Shown here one piece after another: positions 46,889-58,408 of a DNA stretch of 64,000 nucleotides. The notes under the pieces are model-generated. The model was given only the letters and a program-made list of their open reading frames with translations. It did no database searches and was not told where the DNA came from. The stretch comes from Lichtheimia corymbifera B2541 (taxonomy: Eukaryota; Mucoromycota; Mucoromycetes; Mucorales; Lichtheimiaceae): assembly GCA_000697475.1 (NCBI GenBank), contig JNEU01001137.1:1-64000 (forward strand), read 5' to 3'. The position numbers and the translations under genes were made by a program. Numbering within the stretch: the first letter of the stretch is position 1; every line of letters begins with the position of its first letter.

Positions 46889-47134
46889 TCAGAGAATGAT
46901 GCATTCCATGTGTGCAACTGGCTTGTTTGGCGGAACCGGTTCTCGAGGACGTGTCCACGTTGTTGGGCCTTGAACCAATACTGGAGGTGGTGGTGGAGGT
47001 GAATCAGCAGCGGGAGGAGGAGGTTGTGGTGCTGGTTGTGGGGGAGGTTGTGGTTGTCCACCAGGCACTACCATAACCTGGGGTGCATTTCCTGGTGCTG
47101 GTGCAGCTGGAGCAAGCATGACGATATTACTCAT
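46889..47134 (-). CDS. Proline-rich 81-aa hypothetical ORF
   Basis: The ORF starts at an ATG and is dominated by Pro/Gln/Ala (QPQPPPQPAPQPPPP), ending in a non-repetitive tail THHVAHM-like sequence HMECIIL. Low complexity makes both its coding status and its function uncertain. A gene of this kind could be a small secreted or cytosolic adaptor, but no domain is visible. The upstream 560 bp carry A/T-rich sequence. Confidence 0.4.
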   Translation of the reverse strand: MSNIVMLAPAAPAPGNAPQVMVVPGGQPQPPPQPAPQPPPPAADSPPPPPPVLVQGPTTWTRPREPVPPNKPVAHMECIIL

Positions 47135-47700
47135 GTCGTTAAAGTAGAATTGTAACGTATCGTAAAGGAAAAAGAATAAAAAAAGAGAGAGAAAGAGTAT
47201 AGGAACGTTTGTCTTTAAATCTTAAGCCCTTCGTGAGAGGGCTGTGCGCCATTATTGATCGCCCGGTGATACCATGGCTGGTACAAGATGGCATTTATCA
47301 ATGGGTCATACGCCCGCCCATCCCTCCTCCAGCCCAAATCATTATCATCAATAAAGAGTAGTATGGCAGCAGTAGTATAAATAACAGCAGCAGAGGTGGT
47401 GTTTATGCAGTGTAATGCAGGAACCCATTTTAGGGTAACGACAAAAGTGGTTCACTGTTTACTCCATTCATGTACCAAAGAAAGCAGGTGGTTGTGGCAC
47501 CACCACCACCACCACCACCACCACCACCACAAGTAAACAACAAGCTTCATGATCTATCAGTTGTGTATGTGTGTGTATGTGTGTGTGAGTAGTCTGCGCA
47601 TACATATTAAACTTTCAACGTCCGGTTACCTTAGTGTGGTCTATGTCGACTCTTTTCGCGCTATTGCGCGTGAACTTGTCTTGTTCTTGAATTCCTTCAC
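47135..47700. repeat. Divergent promoter interval with (ACC)n tract
   Basis: Contains a trinucleotide tract of about ten ACC units at 47498-47530 and a (GT)n-like run at 47564-47587, roughly 200 bp upstream of the glucosidase start. No gene seen. Confidence 0.8.
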
Positions 47701-50234
47701 ATGGTCACAGCCGACTTGAACGAGCCATCACCACCTTCCACCACTTGTAAAGCGGCAGCAGCCCATGACTGGACGACAAGCAACATTACTACTCATGGCC
47801 GGTGGTTCAAAGATCAGCATGGGAGAACACTATTAATGCGTGGTGTCAATGTGTGTGGGTCCTCCAAACTCCCAACAAAGCCATACCCGGGGTCGACTCA
47901 TTTATACGATGAAAAGTTGTTCTGGGACCATCGCAATGTCAGCTTTATTGGACGACCTTTTCCACTGAGCGAGGCGAGGATGCATTTCGCAAGGTTGCGT
48001 GCCTGGGGTCTTACATTAATCCGACTATTGATCCCCTGGGAGAGCATTGAACACGCGGGACCTGGAGAATATGACGAACAATACATTGATTATCTACGCG
48101 ATTTGATCTCTATCATGCCTGAATATGGTCTTCGATGCTTTATTGATCCTCATCAAGATACGGTATGCTACTTCCTACTATGATAAATGAGAGCTGCATG
48201 ACCTGATTAATAACATATATGCATATATAGTGGTCTCGATTTTCAGGTGGATCAGGTGCACCAGGATGGACGTTTCAAGTAGCAGGCATGGATATACGTG
48301 CATTCAAGGAGACCGGTGCAGCCTATGTACATAATACAAATGCCGTTCCTGGTGATCCATTACCCATGGTAGGTGAAGAGGAGGATAGAGAAGGTGTTAT
48401 CAACAAGAGATTGACCTGCTTGTTTACAAGGTGTGGCCTACGAATTATACAAAACTGGCATGTTGTACCATGTTTACCTTATTTTTTGCGGGTGATACAT
48501 TTGCTCCACAGCACACTTACAATGGCCAATCCATCCAGCAACTGCTGTCATCTTGTTTTATTCGAGCATTTGCACACTTGGCAACCCGACTCGCTGACCT
48601 CGATGCTGTGATGGGATTTGAAGTCATGAATGAGCCCCACTCTGGATACATTGGATTGTCGACTCTGGAAGAATTTGACCCTATTGCCAACCTGATATTT
48701 GGTGATGCTCCCAAACCACTACAGTGCTTTGCTCTTGGTGATGGTATTCCTCAACAAGTGGGTGTCTATGTCAAGTCATGGCCATTTCCTACCCGTAAGT
48801 CTCATGATCGGTGGATCAATCAAAGTCGCACTTCAGCTTGGCTTCCTGGTCAATCATGTATTTGGCGTCAGCATGGTGTATGGGACTTGAACAACAAAGG
48901 TGAACCTGAGCTTGTGGATTCGGCCTACTTTTCAAAACATCCAAAGACTGGCGAACCTGTGGAGTTTTATCAAGACTTTTACGTCCCCTTTGTCAATCGC
49001 TATGCACAGGCAATTCAAAAAGTCAAACCAGATTGGTATTGCTTTGTGGAACCACTTGCCAATGAAAAATCACCCACCTTTGGCCCACAAGATCATCATC
49101 ATAATATGATCTATGCTCCTCATTGGTACGATCTCAATTGTGTCTTTTACAAAAAGTTCGATGGCCGCATCACACATGATGTTCAATCCTTGCAGAATGT
49201 AAGTTTGGGAATATGGTTATTGAATGACGATGATGATCGGCTCACATGGTGACTATCTTAGGGTGGCAACGTGTTTAGTGCCACATACTTTGGTCGTAGT
49301 GGTGCCAAAGTCAATTATCGCGGTCAAATTCGAAATATCAAACAATCTGGCTTAGACAACATGGGAGATAAGCCATGCATCTTTGGCGAAGTTGGTATTC
49401 CTATGGATCTCAATCAACGCTCCGCTTTTGAAACTGGCGATTATGAAAAACACGTCCACTTTATGGATGCCATGATCTATGCCTTGGAAACAAACCTTGT
49501 TAGCTTCACGTGAGCAGCTCTTTTTTCCTTTTTTATCGCATGAAACATTTTACTGATTATTCTGTTTTGCAGCTTGTGGAATTATGACGTTTGCAATGAT
49601 GACGAGTATGGAGACCATTGGAACGGTGAAAACTTTTCGATCTATTCACCAAAGCTGGTTAAACAATCAGGGGAGGAAGAAGATCTATCGTCATTATCAT
49701 CGTCCACGGGTGATCAAACACCATCTTCATTGGATACCACAATACCTGGTTATGACTTGGCTCAACTGCATATGGGAGGTCGTGTACTTGCAGCTGCTAT
49801 TGTAAGTTGATGTCAAGGATTTATTGGCACAGGGGATCAGGGGCGGGGGAAAGGTATAGCAGGGATGAAATGATTGACAAAAGAACATACAGCGACCCTA
49901 TGCATCCAAGGTTGCAGGCATACCCGAGCATTCTGAATTTAATCCAGATACACTTGAATATACCTTCTCTTTTCGACCTTTTGATTCAGCTCACGTGGAA
50001 GAAGAAGAAGCATCTAGCCTGGAGTCTCGAACGACTGAAATCTACATTCCCCATTATCATTTTGCTGACCAGAGCTTGGACGTACATGTTTCGGATGGCA
50101 CCTGGAAATATGAACCCAAGTTGCAGACATTGTACCATTATTGCCACAATCCAGAACAGGGATCCATCACCATACGCATCCGAAGTTCATCCTTCGCTGG
50201 CAACTCGGCAAATGGTAGATGCACCATCATGTAA
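47701..50234 (+). CDS. GH5 subfamily 12 sterylglucosidase/glucosylceramidase-like
   Basis: 728 aa from six exons (47701-48162, 48231-48368, 48431-49198, 49262-49509, 49573-49801, 49893-50234). Retaining beta-glucosidase fold: RGVNVCGSSKLP start of the barrel, IRLLIPWESIEHAGPG, acid/base Glu in VMGFEVMNEPHSGY, and nucleophile Glu in CIFGEVGIPMDL. WSRFSGGSGAPGWTF and FFAGDTFAPQ are typical of the fungal EGCrP2/Sgl1 branch, which cuts glucose from ergosteryl glucoside and related glycolipids. The C-terminal about 130 residues form a beta-rich domain. No signal peptide visible, consistent with an intracellular or vacuolar enzyme. Exon 3 begins GTG inside the frame and is not a start. Confidence 0.92.
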
Positions 50235-51538
50235 TATCGTATTCCCCCATGCCGATAGAAATCAATATAGTAGTGTCATTTTTTTTCAATGTCATCGTTA
50301 TTGTCACCTCCTGTCTTTTCTGATGGAAATCCAAGATCTTCCTTGTATCAACGTTCAAAAGCATAAAGGCATTCACTCCTGATAACCTCTGACACGTTTA
50401 TTATTCTCTGAAGAAAAACGATGTGTGGGTGACCTCGCTGCATTAAACTTAATTTAGCAAATGGACCTGTTGGGTTTTAGAGTGCGTTCAGCAGCATGTT
50501 GATTTGCTTTTCTCCTGACGATCCCAATTACAAAGGAGGAGGCGGGATGCACTGGGAGAATGCATATGGGCTCATTTTCGACTCTTCTCTCGGTTGAGAT
50601 ATGCATAGAAGGATCTTTCATGCACCCTACTTGTATCAACCTGCATCTACGATTATTGGTCTATGAGTAATTATATTGGAAAACTATCATGGATGCCAAC
50701 AAAGGAAATGACAACAATAATGATGTTCATTGAAATGCGTTCATTTCATTGATGATACATGTTATGCTTCTTCTTGTTTGGCAAATATTGTATCAGTGGA
50801 TCGTTTTGATTATTAGCCTATTGCACCCGTTACTCCTGATGATCTACTGACCTATGCACGATACACATAACAATTTGCTGTTTGCCATAATGATTGGAGA
50901 ATGCCCATGTGAATTGCATCATGTTTCCTTGTCTCCGCTCACTTCCGTCAATTGCACAGTGCTAAGAGTGTTGTCGTCGAACACGTGTCACATCCGTATC
51001 TTGGCCTTGTTAACAAGCATGTACCGATCCAACGAATGGAAAATCTTTGATCAAGGCCATGGATATGAAAAAGGCATAAGCAATGTACACAGCAAGCGAT
51101 TATCTGCATTCTAAAAATACTTGTACGAACCTTCCAAGCGTCATTGTACCTGTAAGAAAATCCCCGCATGGCAAGAAAACTCAGAAAAGAGAGGGAGGGG
51201 CATTAACCCTTCCGGTTCTTGACGACTTTTCTTATTCCCCCCCAATTCCCTCCCAGCCAGCCACTTGCCTCTTTTATCCACTATCCTTATCACACTCCCC
51301 CATTTTATCCCACTGGGACTTTTAGTACGCCACACACACGCTCTCACTCTCACTCTTACACAAATCGACATCCTTCTTCGCATATAAATTGTTTTCTTTA
51401 ACATCTTTCTCCTTTACTTCTTTCTTCACTTTTCACTTTGTTTTGTGCAAATCAATTTATGTACATTAGCCATTGTTGAATCCATCATACCCATCAACTT
51501 TATTCATTATTGTTCACGATAACAGCATCACCATCACT
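50235..51538. other. Intergenic, no gene seen
   Basis: 1.3 kb. The last 200 bp are a C/T-rich and T-rich leader upstream of the kinase start (for example 51300-51470), as common for fungal promoters or 5' UTRs. Nothing else recognised. Confidence 0.45.
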
Positions 51539-53082
51539 ATGTCAGTACAAACGATCCCACGCAGCTTTCCCGTCGACGGGAATTGGTTGAACGTTCCACG
51601 TTCATCATCGCCTGAACATCTCTATCATGACGATGAACCTACTACAGCACCCGGTTTATCATCTTCCATTTCATCAGCCGGCCGTAGCAGCAGCAGTAGC
51701 AGCACGACATCAATCCCTTCACCATCATTATTGGCACCACCCGAGCCGATGAAAAAGCATGGACGTTTCCAAAGCATGTTTAAGAACGCTCGTGCGGGTC
51801 TCAAGATGACCCCCGTTAACAGCAACAATGAAACAACATCCATTAAAAGTCGAAGAAGCAGTCGTAGTACAGCTGCTAGCAGTGTCCATAGTCATCGATC
51901 CATCAGCAGTGCTTTTAGCAAATTGGCACCATGGAAATCATCATCCTCATCACTTTGTGATAATGGTGAATTACGTCTCGCTGACAAATATGGTCCTTAT
52001 CTCAAGCCAGCAAAGAAATCATCCAGCAAAAGCATGGGTGCCACGTCTAAAAAGAATATCGCAAGCGGTGCAACTGCAGTGATTCGTCTTGTGGAGCACC
52101 AGGGCAATGTATTAGCCGTCAAGGAATTCAAAAAACGAGACAAGAGCGAAGCGGTGCATGAATACGAAGATCGTATGCAAAACGAGTATTGTATCAGTAA
52201 AAAAGTCTCGGGCCACCCCAATGTCATCAGCACCGTGGATTTGGTCAAGGATGAACGTGATCGATGGTGTGCAGTTATGGAATACGCAAGTATCTTTTCT
52301 CATCCTTGATGTATGATATACGTTTAGCTAACCTTATTCTCACCCTCCCTCTCTCAATATAGTGCTCTGGTGGGGATGTATTTAGTCTTATTCAAGAACG
52401 ACCATCATTAACCGAGATGGAGTCCGCATGTTTATTCAAGCAACTGTTACTCGGCTTGGACCATTTGCACCAGCTTGGTATTGCTCATCGCGATATCAAA
52501 CCTGAGAACCTTGTGTTGACCGAGAACGGCACACTCAAGATTTGCGATTTTGGAACATCAGACATTGTGGAGGATGGTCGACCGTCACGCAAATGGTGTG
52601 GCTCAGAGCCATTTTGGTCTCCAGAAATGTGGACACTCAAGACTGAGCACGATGGCTACGATGGTCGAGCTGTAGATGTATGGAGTGCAGCAGTGACGTA
52701 CATGTGTATCCGCACCCATATGCTTCCTTTTAGAGCTGCCTTTTACACAGGTCGTCCCAATGGCAAATCTCCTATGGGTGCCAAGCCTGGTTCACCTGCA
52801 GATGTTGCTGCTCGTGCCAAGGATGGCGGCGATCAAGAATACCAATTATATTGCCAACAAAGACAACAACAGGGCCCCACATGCTGTGAGCTATGGCAAG
52901 ATCTCTCACAAAAAGAACGTGAATGCCTAGCTGGTATGATGGATCCCGACCCAAGCACCCGTTTCACGGTAAAGCAAGCGCTGGATACGCCCTGGATGCA
53001 ATCCGTGGAAATGTGCAACGACGGCTTTTTACCCAATGGTTGGCGTCATTACCATTGTAGACCTTCCTCCAAGAACAAATAG
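51539..53082 (+). CDS. SAT4: HAL-family Ser/Thr kinase (Sat4/Hal5-like)
   Basis: 488 aa in two exons (51539-52285 and 52363-53082). The N-terminal 165 residues are Ser-rich and disordered. LADKYGPYLKPAKK leads into the kinase domain: a glycine loop ASGATAVIRLV, LAVKEFKKRDKSEAV, HPNVISTVDLV, WCAVMEYCSGGDVFSLIQE, IAHRDIKPENLVLTENGTL, KICDFGTSDIV, then GSEPFWSPEMW. The YGPYLK lead-in, DVFSLI and SEPFWSPE are hallmarks of the fungal Hal4/Hal5/Npr1 group, which stabilises potassium and nutrient transporters and so the membrane potential made by Pma1. The intron uses a GC donor (TAC|GCAAGT); a GT donor cannot restore the MEYCSGGD frame. Confidence 0.92.
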
Positions 53083-54646
53083 ACTCCTTATCACCATTCG
53101 TGTATGTTTTTCAACAACCCCCCATCATTTCATCACCATCATCATCGATTCCTTTCTTCCACCAATACCTCTTAAAATCATATTCCCCCTTTCGCCATTG
53201 TAATATCCCCCCGCTGCTGAACAATACCTATGGCTCAGCGGTCACGTAAAAAAAAAGAATATATATATATACTTCTTTCAGAAATGTGGTCATGCAGTTG
53301 GATAAATTTCGAGGAACCCCAGAGTTGTCGTAGAGGTCAAATACAGGTTTTCATCAATCTATCAATGTATGTATTATCCCCAACTTATCATTCTTTCCTC
53401 GATCATATCACTCATTTGATTGTTTACAATCATGTTTTGGGGCGTATCCCATTTCTTGCAGCTTTGTGAATAAGCATTTCTCTTTGTGGTCATTTCATGG
53501 TGCTTCATTGTTGTTATCCTTCTGCTCTCATTATTGTGGTGGTCGTCATTGTGATATTGGATTTGGTGTCATGGTGTACTTTAGGATGCTGAAATTGATG
53601 GTTGTTGCCTTTGATATGATGTATATATCCTACTTTGACGCTGTCAACCATCTCTGCAGGGCTATCATATACTCGTCATCTGCCATTTTTCAACAAAGCC
53701 TACCATATAGGCTTCTCCTTTACCTGCAGGATCATGAATTTTGATCACATAAAGGTATCCAAAGAGCCCTATCCATGTCATTCCTCTAATCTGTGCGATG
53801 TCGGAATCCACTTTTTCACTCATCAGTGTAAACCATGTGGTCGCATCACACCTTGTTACACATATGTGGCTACCCTTTCCAATGTGATTTGTTGCATTCA
53901 ATCACCACCCAGCTTTATTCCGCAGATCATCTGCGCAGGGGGGGAGAGAAAATGGTTGCACATTTGGCTTTGCAAAATTTAAATGTGTTGGCAAGGTCGA
54001 AGGTATTTGAATATGACGTAACTGCGAGTTCACGCATTAACTATGCTCGATCCTCTTTTAGTAGCTCCGCCCAATGAATCCATTCAGGTATGTAGCGTGT
54101 GGGGGAATAGAGTGTGTGAAGGTCATTCTGAAACTGATGGGTGGGAACAAAGGTGCATTGCTTGTTGTGCTACAACCACCACCCACTTGCACGCTTCCAG
54201 TCATTCAATGAGTCTGCGTATTGTGTCTATTTCTTTGTGACGACGATGCTGATGTATGTATGTACGCCACTTTGAAATGCTATAAACACGATATCGACAA
54301 TGACGTTGGTCGACTATTGAAGAACTCTATCGTAAATCCCAGAATATCTTATATGATTTGGCATCACACACGACGCACGTGGTTTTCAATCTCGCCATCA
54401 CGACAAAAACCTTTTATCACATTGCAGCCGCCATGTCACATATACAGAAAGTGAGCTGTGTTACCATGATGTGGGGACCCCTTTTCCTTGACAACATCAG
54501 TTAAGCTCTTTGGTAGAGTACCAGGTGACCCATGTCCTGGTACAGCACTCTTATCCACGTTCCCACCATTACCATCTCCATCACTCTGATGTGTGTATGT
54601 GTTTGATATCATCATGTATTTTTGATTGGGCAAAATGGATAACCCC
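53083..54646. other. Intergenic, no gene seen
   Basis: 1.56 kb between two convergent genes. Several overlapping short ORFs but none with a recognisable motif. A homopolymer-rich 'ctgcgcaggggggg' lies near 53931. Confidence 0.45.
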
Positions 54647-55578
54647 TTATTGTCCTTCTTCCATTGCATCAGCTCCCACATTCTGTTCTTTAAGCAAAGC
54701 ATCTATCTCTGATGGCTTGAACAAGTCGTAAACCACCTTGCCATCCACTTGGCGAATGGTAGCGAATTCCACTATAGATAGCGCGTCAGCTTACGGTAGG
54801 ATGAATCCCTCGATATCCAACTTACATTTTTCACTGTTGAGAGTGGTGCTATCCATTGTCTTGCTCAGGACCTTGATAGCTAATGCCTTTGCATCCTCGA
54901 CATTCATATCATCCTTGTAATCCTGCTTGAGAATACTTTGTGCGGTTGCATTATTGGCACCAATGCAAGTAGCCTTCCATCCACCATAATTGCCTGAAGG
55001 ATCCGAATGATAGAGTTGGAAGCCATGTTGTTCATCGTAACCAGCGAAAATGAAAGAGACGCCAAATGGACGAAGACCACCATATTGCGTATAACCTTGC
55101 TTGAGATCACAGACACGTTGAACAAGTTGTTCCACAGGGATTTCCTCGTCATAAGTGAATAGATATTTCTGAGCATGCGATCGCGTCCAATTGATCAGAA
55201 TATTGGCGTCTGCTGTGATACCGGCTACACCGCATATGATACGACTTTTGAGCGTCATTAGCCAAACGTCAAATAGTTAAAAGTGGTGTGTGTGTGTGTG
55301 TGTGTTCGCTTACTCGCTCAATTTGTAAATCTTTTCTGCCGATGCCGTCTGTTCCAATAGTTTGGATGTCACCTTCTTTTCAGCTGCAAGGACAATACCA
55401 TCGCTGGCAAGGACGCCGAGTGCAATGCCTGCAAGTGAGATGGCTTCCATGGCGTACTCGACCTGGTATAGACGCCCTGAATACAAGGCACACGTTAGAC
55501 AATGAACGACTTTTACTCAATAAATCGACTACCTTCGGGCGAGAAGATGGTTGTCCTTGAATCGTAACGTCTTGCCAT
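54647..55578 (-). CDS. PRE9: 20S proteasome alpha subunit, PSMA4/PRE9 type
   Basis: Alpha-ring subunit of the 20S proteasome, 250 aa in four exons (55578-55533, 55476-55314, 55244-54826, 54771-54647). Start [20 protein letters not shown], then [100 protein letters not shown] and a final [20 protein letters not shown]. All are diagnostic of the PSMA4/Pre9 branch. Known to be the least essential alpha subunit in yeast. It pairs functionally with the PRE10 gene 38 kb away. A (GT)n tract lies in intron 2. Confidence 0.96.
55286..55306. repeat. (GT)n microsatellite in PRE9 intron
   Basis: About ten GT units within the second intron of the proteasome gene. Confidence 0.9.
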
Positions 55579-56001
55579 GGTGTTGTTGTGTAGAGCAAAC
55601 GAGGGAGAAGTGAATGATAAATCCACCTCACCACGCACTCACGCGTAGTATCGCTCTTCGATTGCGTATCCAAACGTGACGTAATCTCCGCCATACTGCT
55701 GCTGCTGTTGGGAAGCATGACAACCTTATCCATTGACACCTTTAATCGCTTTATTCACAGTAAATGATTCATCACTTTTATAAGCCGTACCTCACCCCTT
55801 GGAAATGATGTGTGTTTTTCTCTCTCTGTGCGTATGCATAAGATGGATGGCCTGAATGATAGATTTATGCTCCCTGCCACTACAATAAATCCCAGTCATT
55901 AAAGTTGTTCGCTGACCATTGCACTTATTTGACATCCAGCACGAGGACCTCATATCATATGTATGCGGATATATCAAAGAATAACGCATTTATTTACACT
56001 G

Positions 56002-56899
56002 CTAAAAGGCAGAGTTGAGGAAATTTAACAAGTTGGACCGATTCTGATCTCTCACTTTGTCGTCAGCAGACTTGTGTACTTTAAGCTTGATCTGGATAAT
56101 AACCACAGTTACTATATATAATTCAATATAGATGATCACCTGCATACCTTTTTGCCCGTAATAGCACTACGCCGCTCTCGATCGCTTCGTTTGCTGTCAC
56201 CACTGCGACTTCCACGGTGCTTTGACTAATGCAATAAATCAACCTCTTGCTCTGTAACTCTGACTTTCCCAATCCAAACTTACACTTTTATGCTTTTTAC
56301 TGCTACTGCTGCTGCTACGATGCTTCTTGTGTTTCTTGCTTCTTCTTTTCTCGTCTATTACATATATCCATCATCAGTATAGGGCGCTGCATAATGTACA
56401 TTGTATATGAATGTATATATTTACCTTCCGAATCGGATGAATAATCGTCCTCGGAGGAGGAAGACGACGAAGATGATGTCGATCGTTCAGAAGAACTCTT
56501 GTGCCTTGAACTACGTGGTGATCGCGAGCGTCGTCGATGTCGTTTGCCTGTTGTTCAATGTTTTCCCCACATACAATAACGGTTCCAAACCAAACAATAG
56601 GAGGGACCCAATTGGTCGAAACAAAATCATATAAGGACACAGCAATACATCATACGTAAAAGACCATTAAAGGTAATAACACATACGACTGGATCTCTTA
56701 TCACGTAGGTCTGGGCTCGTATCTCTGTATCTGTGGCTAGACTCAGATCGTGAGCGATGAGGCGAACGGCTGCGGCTACGATGACTGGGTCGATCACGAC
56801 TAGAACGATGCTCTAAATGCAGACGATTGTATTATTAGCATAGAGAAACTGAAGTAGATAAAAGGTCATTGTTCAATCTGTACCCTTTCTTGGTCCCAT
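56002..56899 (-). CDS. RS-rich nuclear protein, split into short exons
   Basis: Six exons (56899-56884, 56812-56687, 56547-56425, 56354-56284, 56225-56148, 56091-56002) build 167 aa. All junctions are GT..AG and keep one frame. It starts MGPRKEHRSSRDRPSHR and is an Arg/Ser/Lys-rich RS domain with a phosphorylatable acidic centre (SSSSSEDDYSSDSE) and a basic KKHKKHRSSSSS stretch. The last 30 residues are different and folded-looking: IKLKVHKSADDKVRDQNRSN followed by LLNFLNSAF. RS domains drive interactions of splicing factors in nuclear speckles. I cannot name the family. No single exon exceeds 42 codons, so ORF scans miss it. Confidence 0.7.
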
Positions 56900-58408
56900 T
56901 GGAGTTTGCAGGAAGAGTGGAATGGAGTCTAAGGATTTTTTGGGCGGGAGGATTTTTAACACACGACGACACATTCACAGCTTGTTTTCTTTTGCCGCCA
57001 GCTCTGTGATGATGCAGCCAAGTGAATGATGTTATGTACTTGCAACCTTGCCCAATGATGGATATTGATGCCAGAGGTAAAATAAGACATGCCTAATTAT
57101 TCGTTTCTTCCTTACAAATACCGCCTCAAGATGCATATATTTATTATCAGTCATCCAGGCGAGAGGCGATATTGGTAGAATTGTGTACATAGTAAAGTAG
57201 AACCTCAAAACGACCCGAGATTCAGTGTAAATGGATCGAATAAAGAGCGCACGAGCCATACACCTGTATCCTATAATGGCGGCGGGGAAGGATATAGCTT
57301 TTGGATTTGGGTTCCACAAAGAGTAAACATCACCTTTGTTATATCACTGTAGGCAATAATGCCGCATAGATCAAATGATCATCTTACAAAAACATATACC
57401 ATGCTGACGCCGATTTGCCGATCTTCTGCTACATGAAATGAGCCACTGTCATGTTTTTCCCCTTTTCATCCTTGGCATAAAGTATAGTCGTCGTCAAGTG
57501 GCAATGGCCTTACTTGAATTGCTTTTTCCGTTTTGCCATATAGATCTCGGATCCACAGTGTTATGGAAAGGCTGACAATCTCGACCATCATGGAATTCTC
57601 TTTTTCACTATAACAGGTAAAAAGCATAGCCCACCCAAAACCTAAGAGACGTCCAACATCTTTAATTGATGAAAGCATCCGCTTGTTTCCAATGGACATT
57701 ATAAAAGAGGCTGTGGGTATGAAGGTTCAAAGAATAGTGAAACAACGCCCATTTTCTGAAAAACAACGTCTCTATCCCCCATATCACAGCATGCACAAAA
57801 ATCGCAAATTGGACATAGATGACAGACTTCTGGGATTTCTCCACAGCTTGCTGTAGAGGCTTCTCGATTTTCTGTCCCAGCTCAATTTGCACACATGCAT
57901 GACAGCGTTTTCAGTATAATTCACCATGTGAATCAAGTTACCAGGATTGGATGGCTGGCTACGACCAAAGCGATACATCTGCCATAAAACGCAAATATTA
58001 ACACACACACGCATGGGATTCCAGTATTCATTGATCTTGGCTAAACCCTCCCATACGCATAACAACATGCACGTTGCTAGCCATGAAGACATGTTTTTTC
58101 TGCAAGCGGGGTGTTGACAATGTATCATGTATCTTTGTCTCTTGATGAAAAGTAAACCATCGTCTCCAATGAACGAGGAGCTGCATGTGGCTGTTTCGCT
58201 GTACTGGACCTTCAGAGTAATAATGGTGGGTGCATGATGACATGACCCGTATAGCCGGATACGACCACCATATCATAAACACTCCCGATTTAACAACGAT
58301 GGAAAGCTTCTTTTCATTCTTTGGCTAATGCTCTGCAATAATTAAAGAAAGGACAGAATAAATTTGTTCGTGTCTTTCTTCTTCGTTATCAATTTCACAT
58401 ACCATCCA
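56900..58408. other. Upstream region with unresolved coding-like stretch
   Basis: Contains the separate candidate at 57469-58110 and otherwise no gene. The last 100 bp lead into the AT-hook gene. Confidence 0.4.
57469..58110 (-). CDS. Possible multi-exon membrane protein, unresolved
   Basis: Several coding-like pieces on the minus strand share frame only after splicing I cannot settle: MSSWLATCMLLCVWEGLAKI, then KIEKPLQQAVEKSQKSVIYV followed by QFAIFVHAVIWGIE, then SIGNKRMLSSIKDVGRLLGF and GWAMLFTCYSEKE. Two or three hydrophobic segments suggest membrane association. The final piece is faintly like the C-terminal part of peroxisomal Pex11 proteins, but the match is too weak to claim. It may equally be a decayed gene. 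Confidence 0.3.

Noticed and set aside
48431..49252. Gene starting at 48431 in the glucosidase
   Set aside because: The first codon is GTG within an exon; the frame continues from exon 2 across a normal intron.
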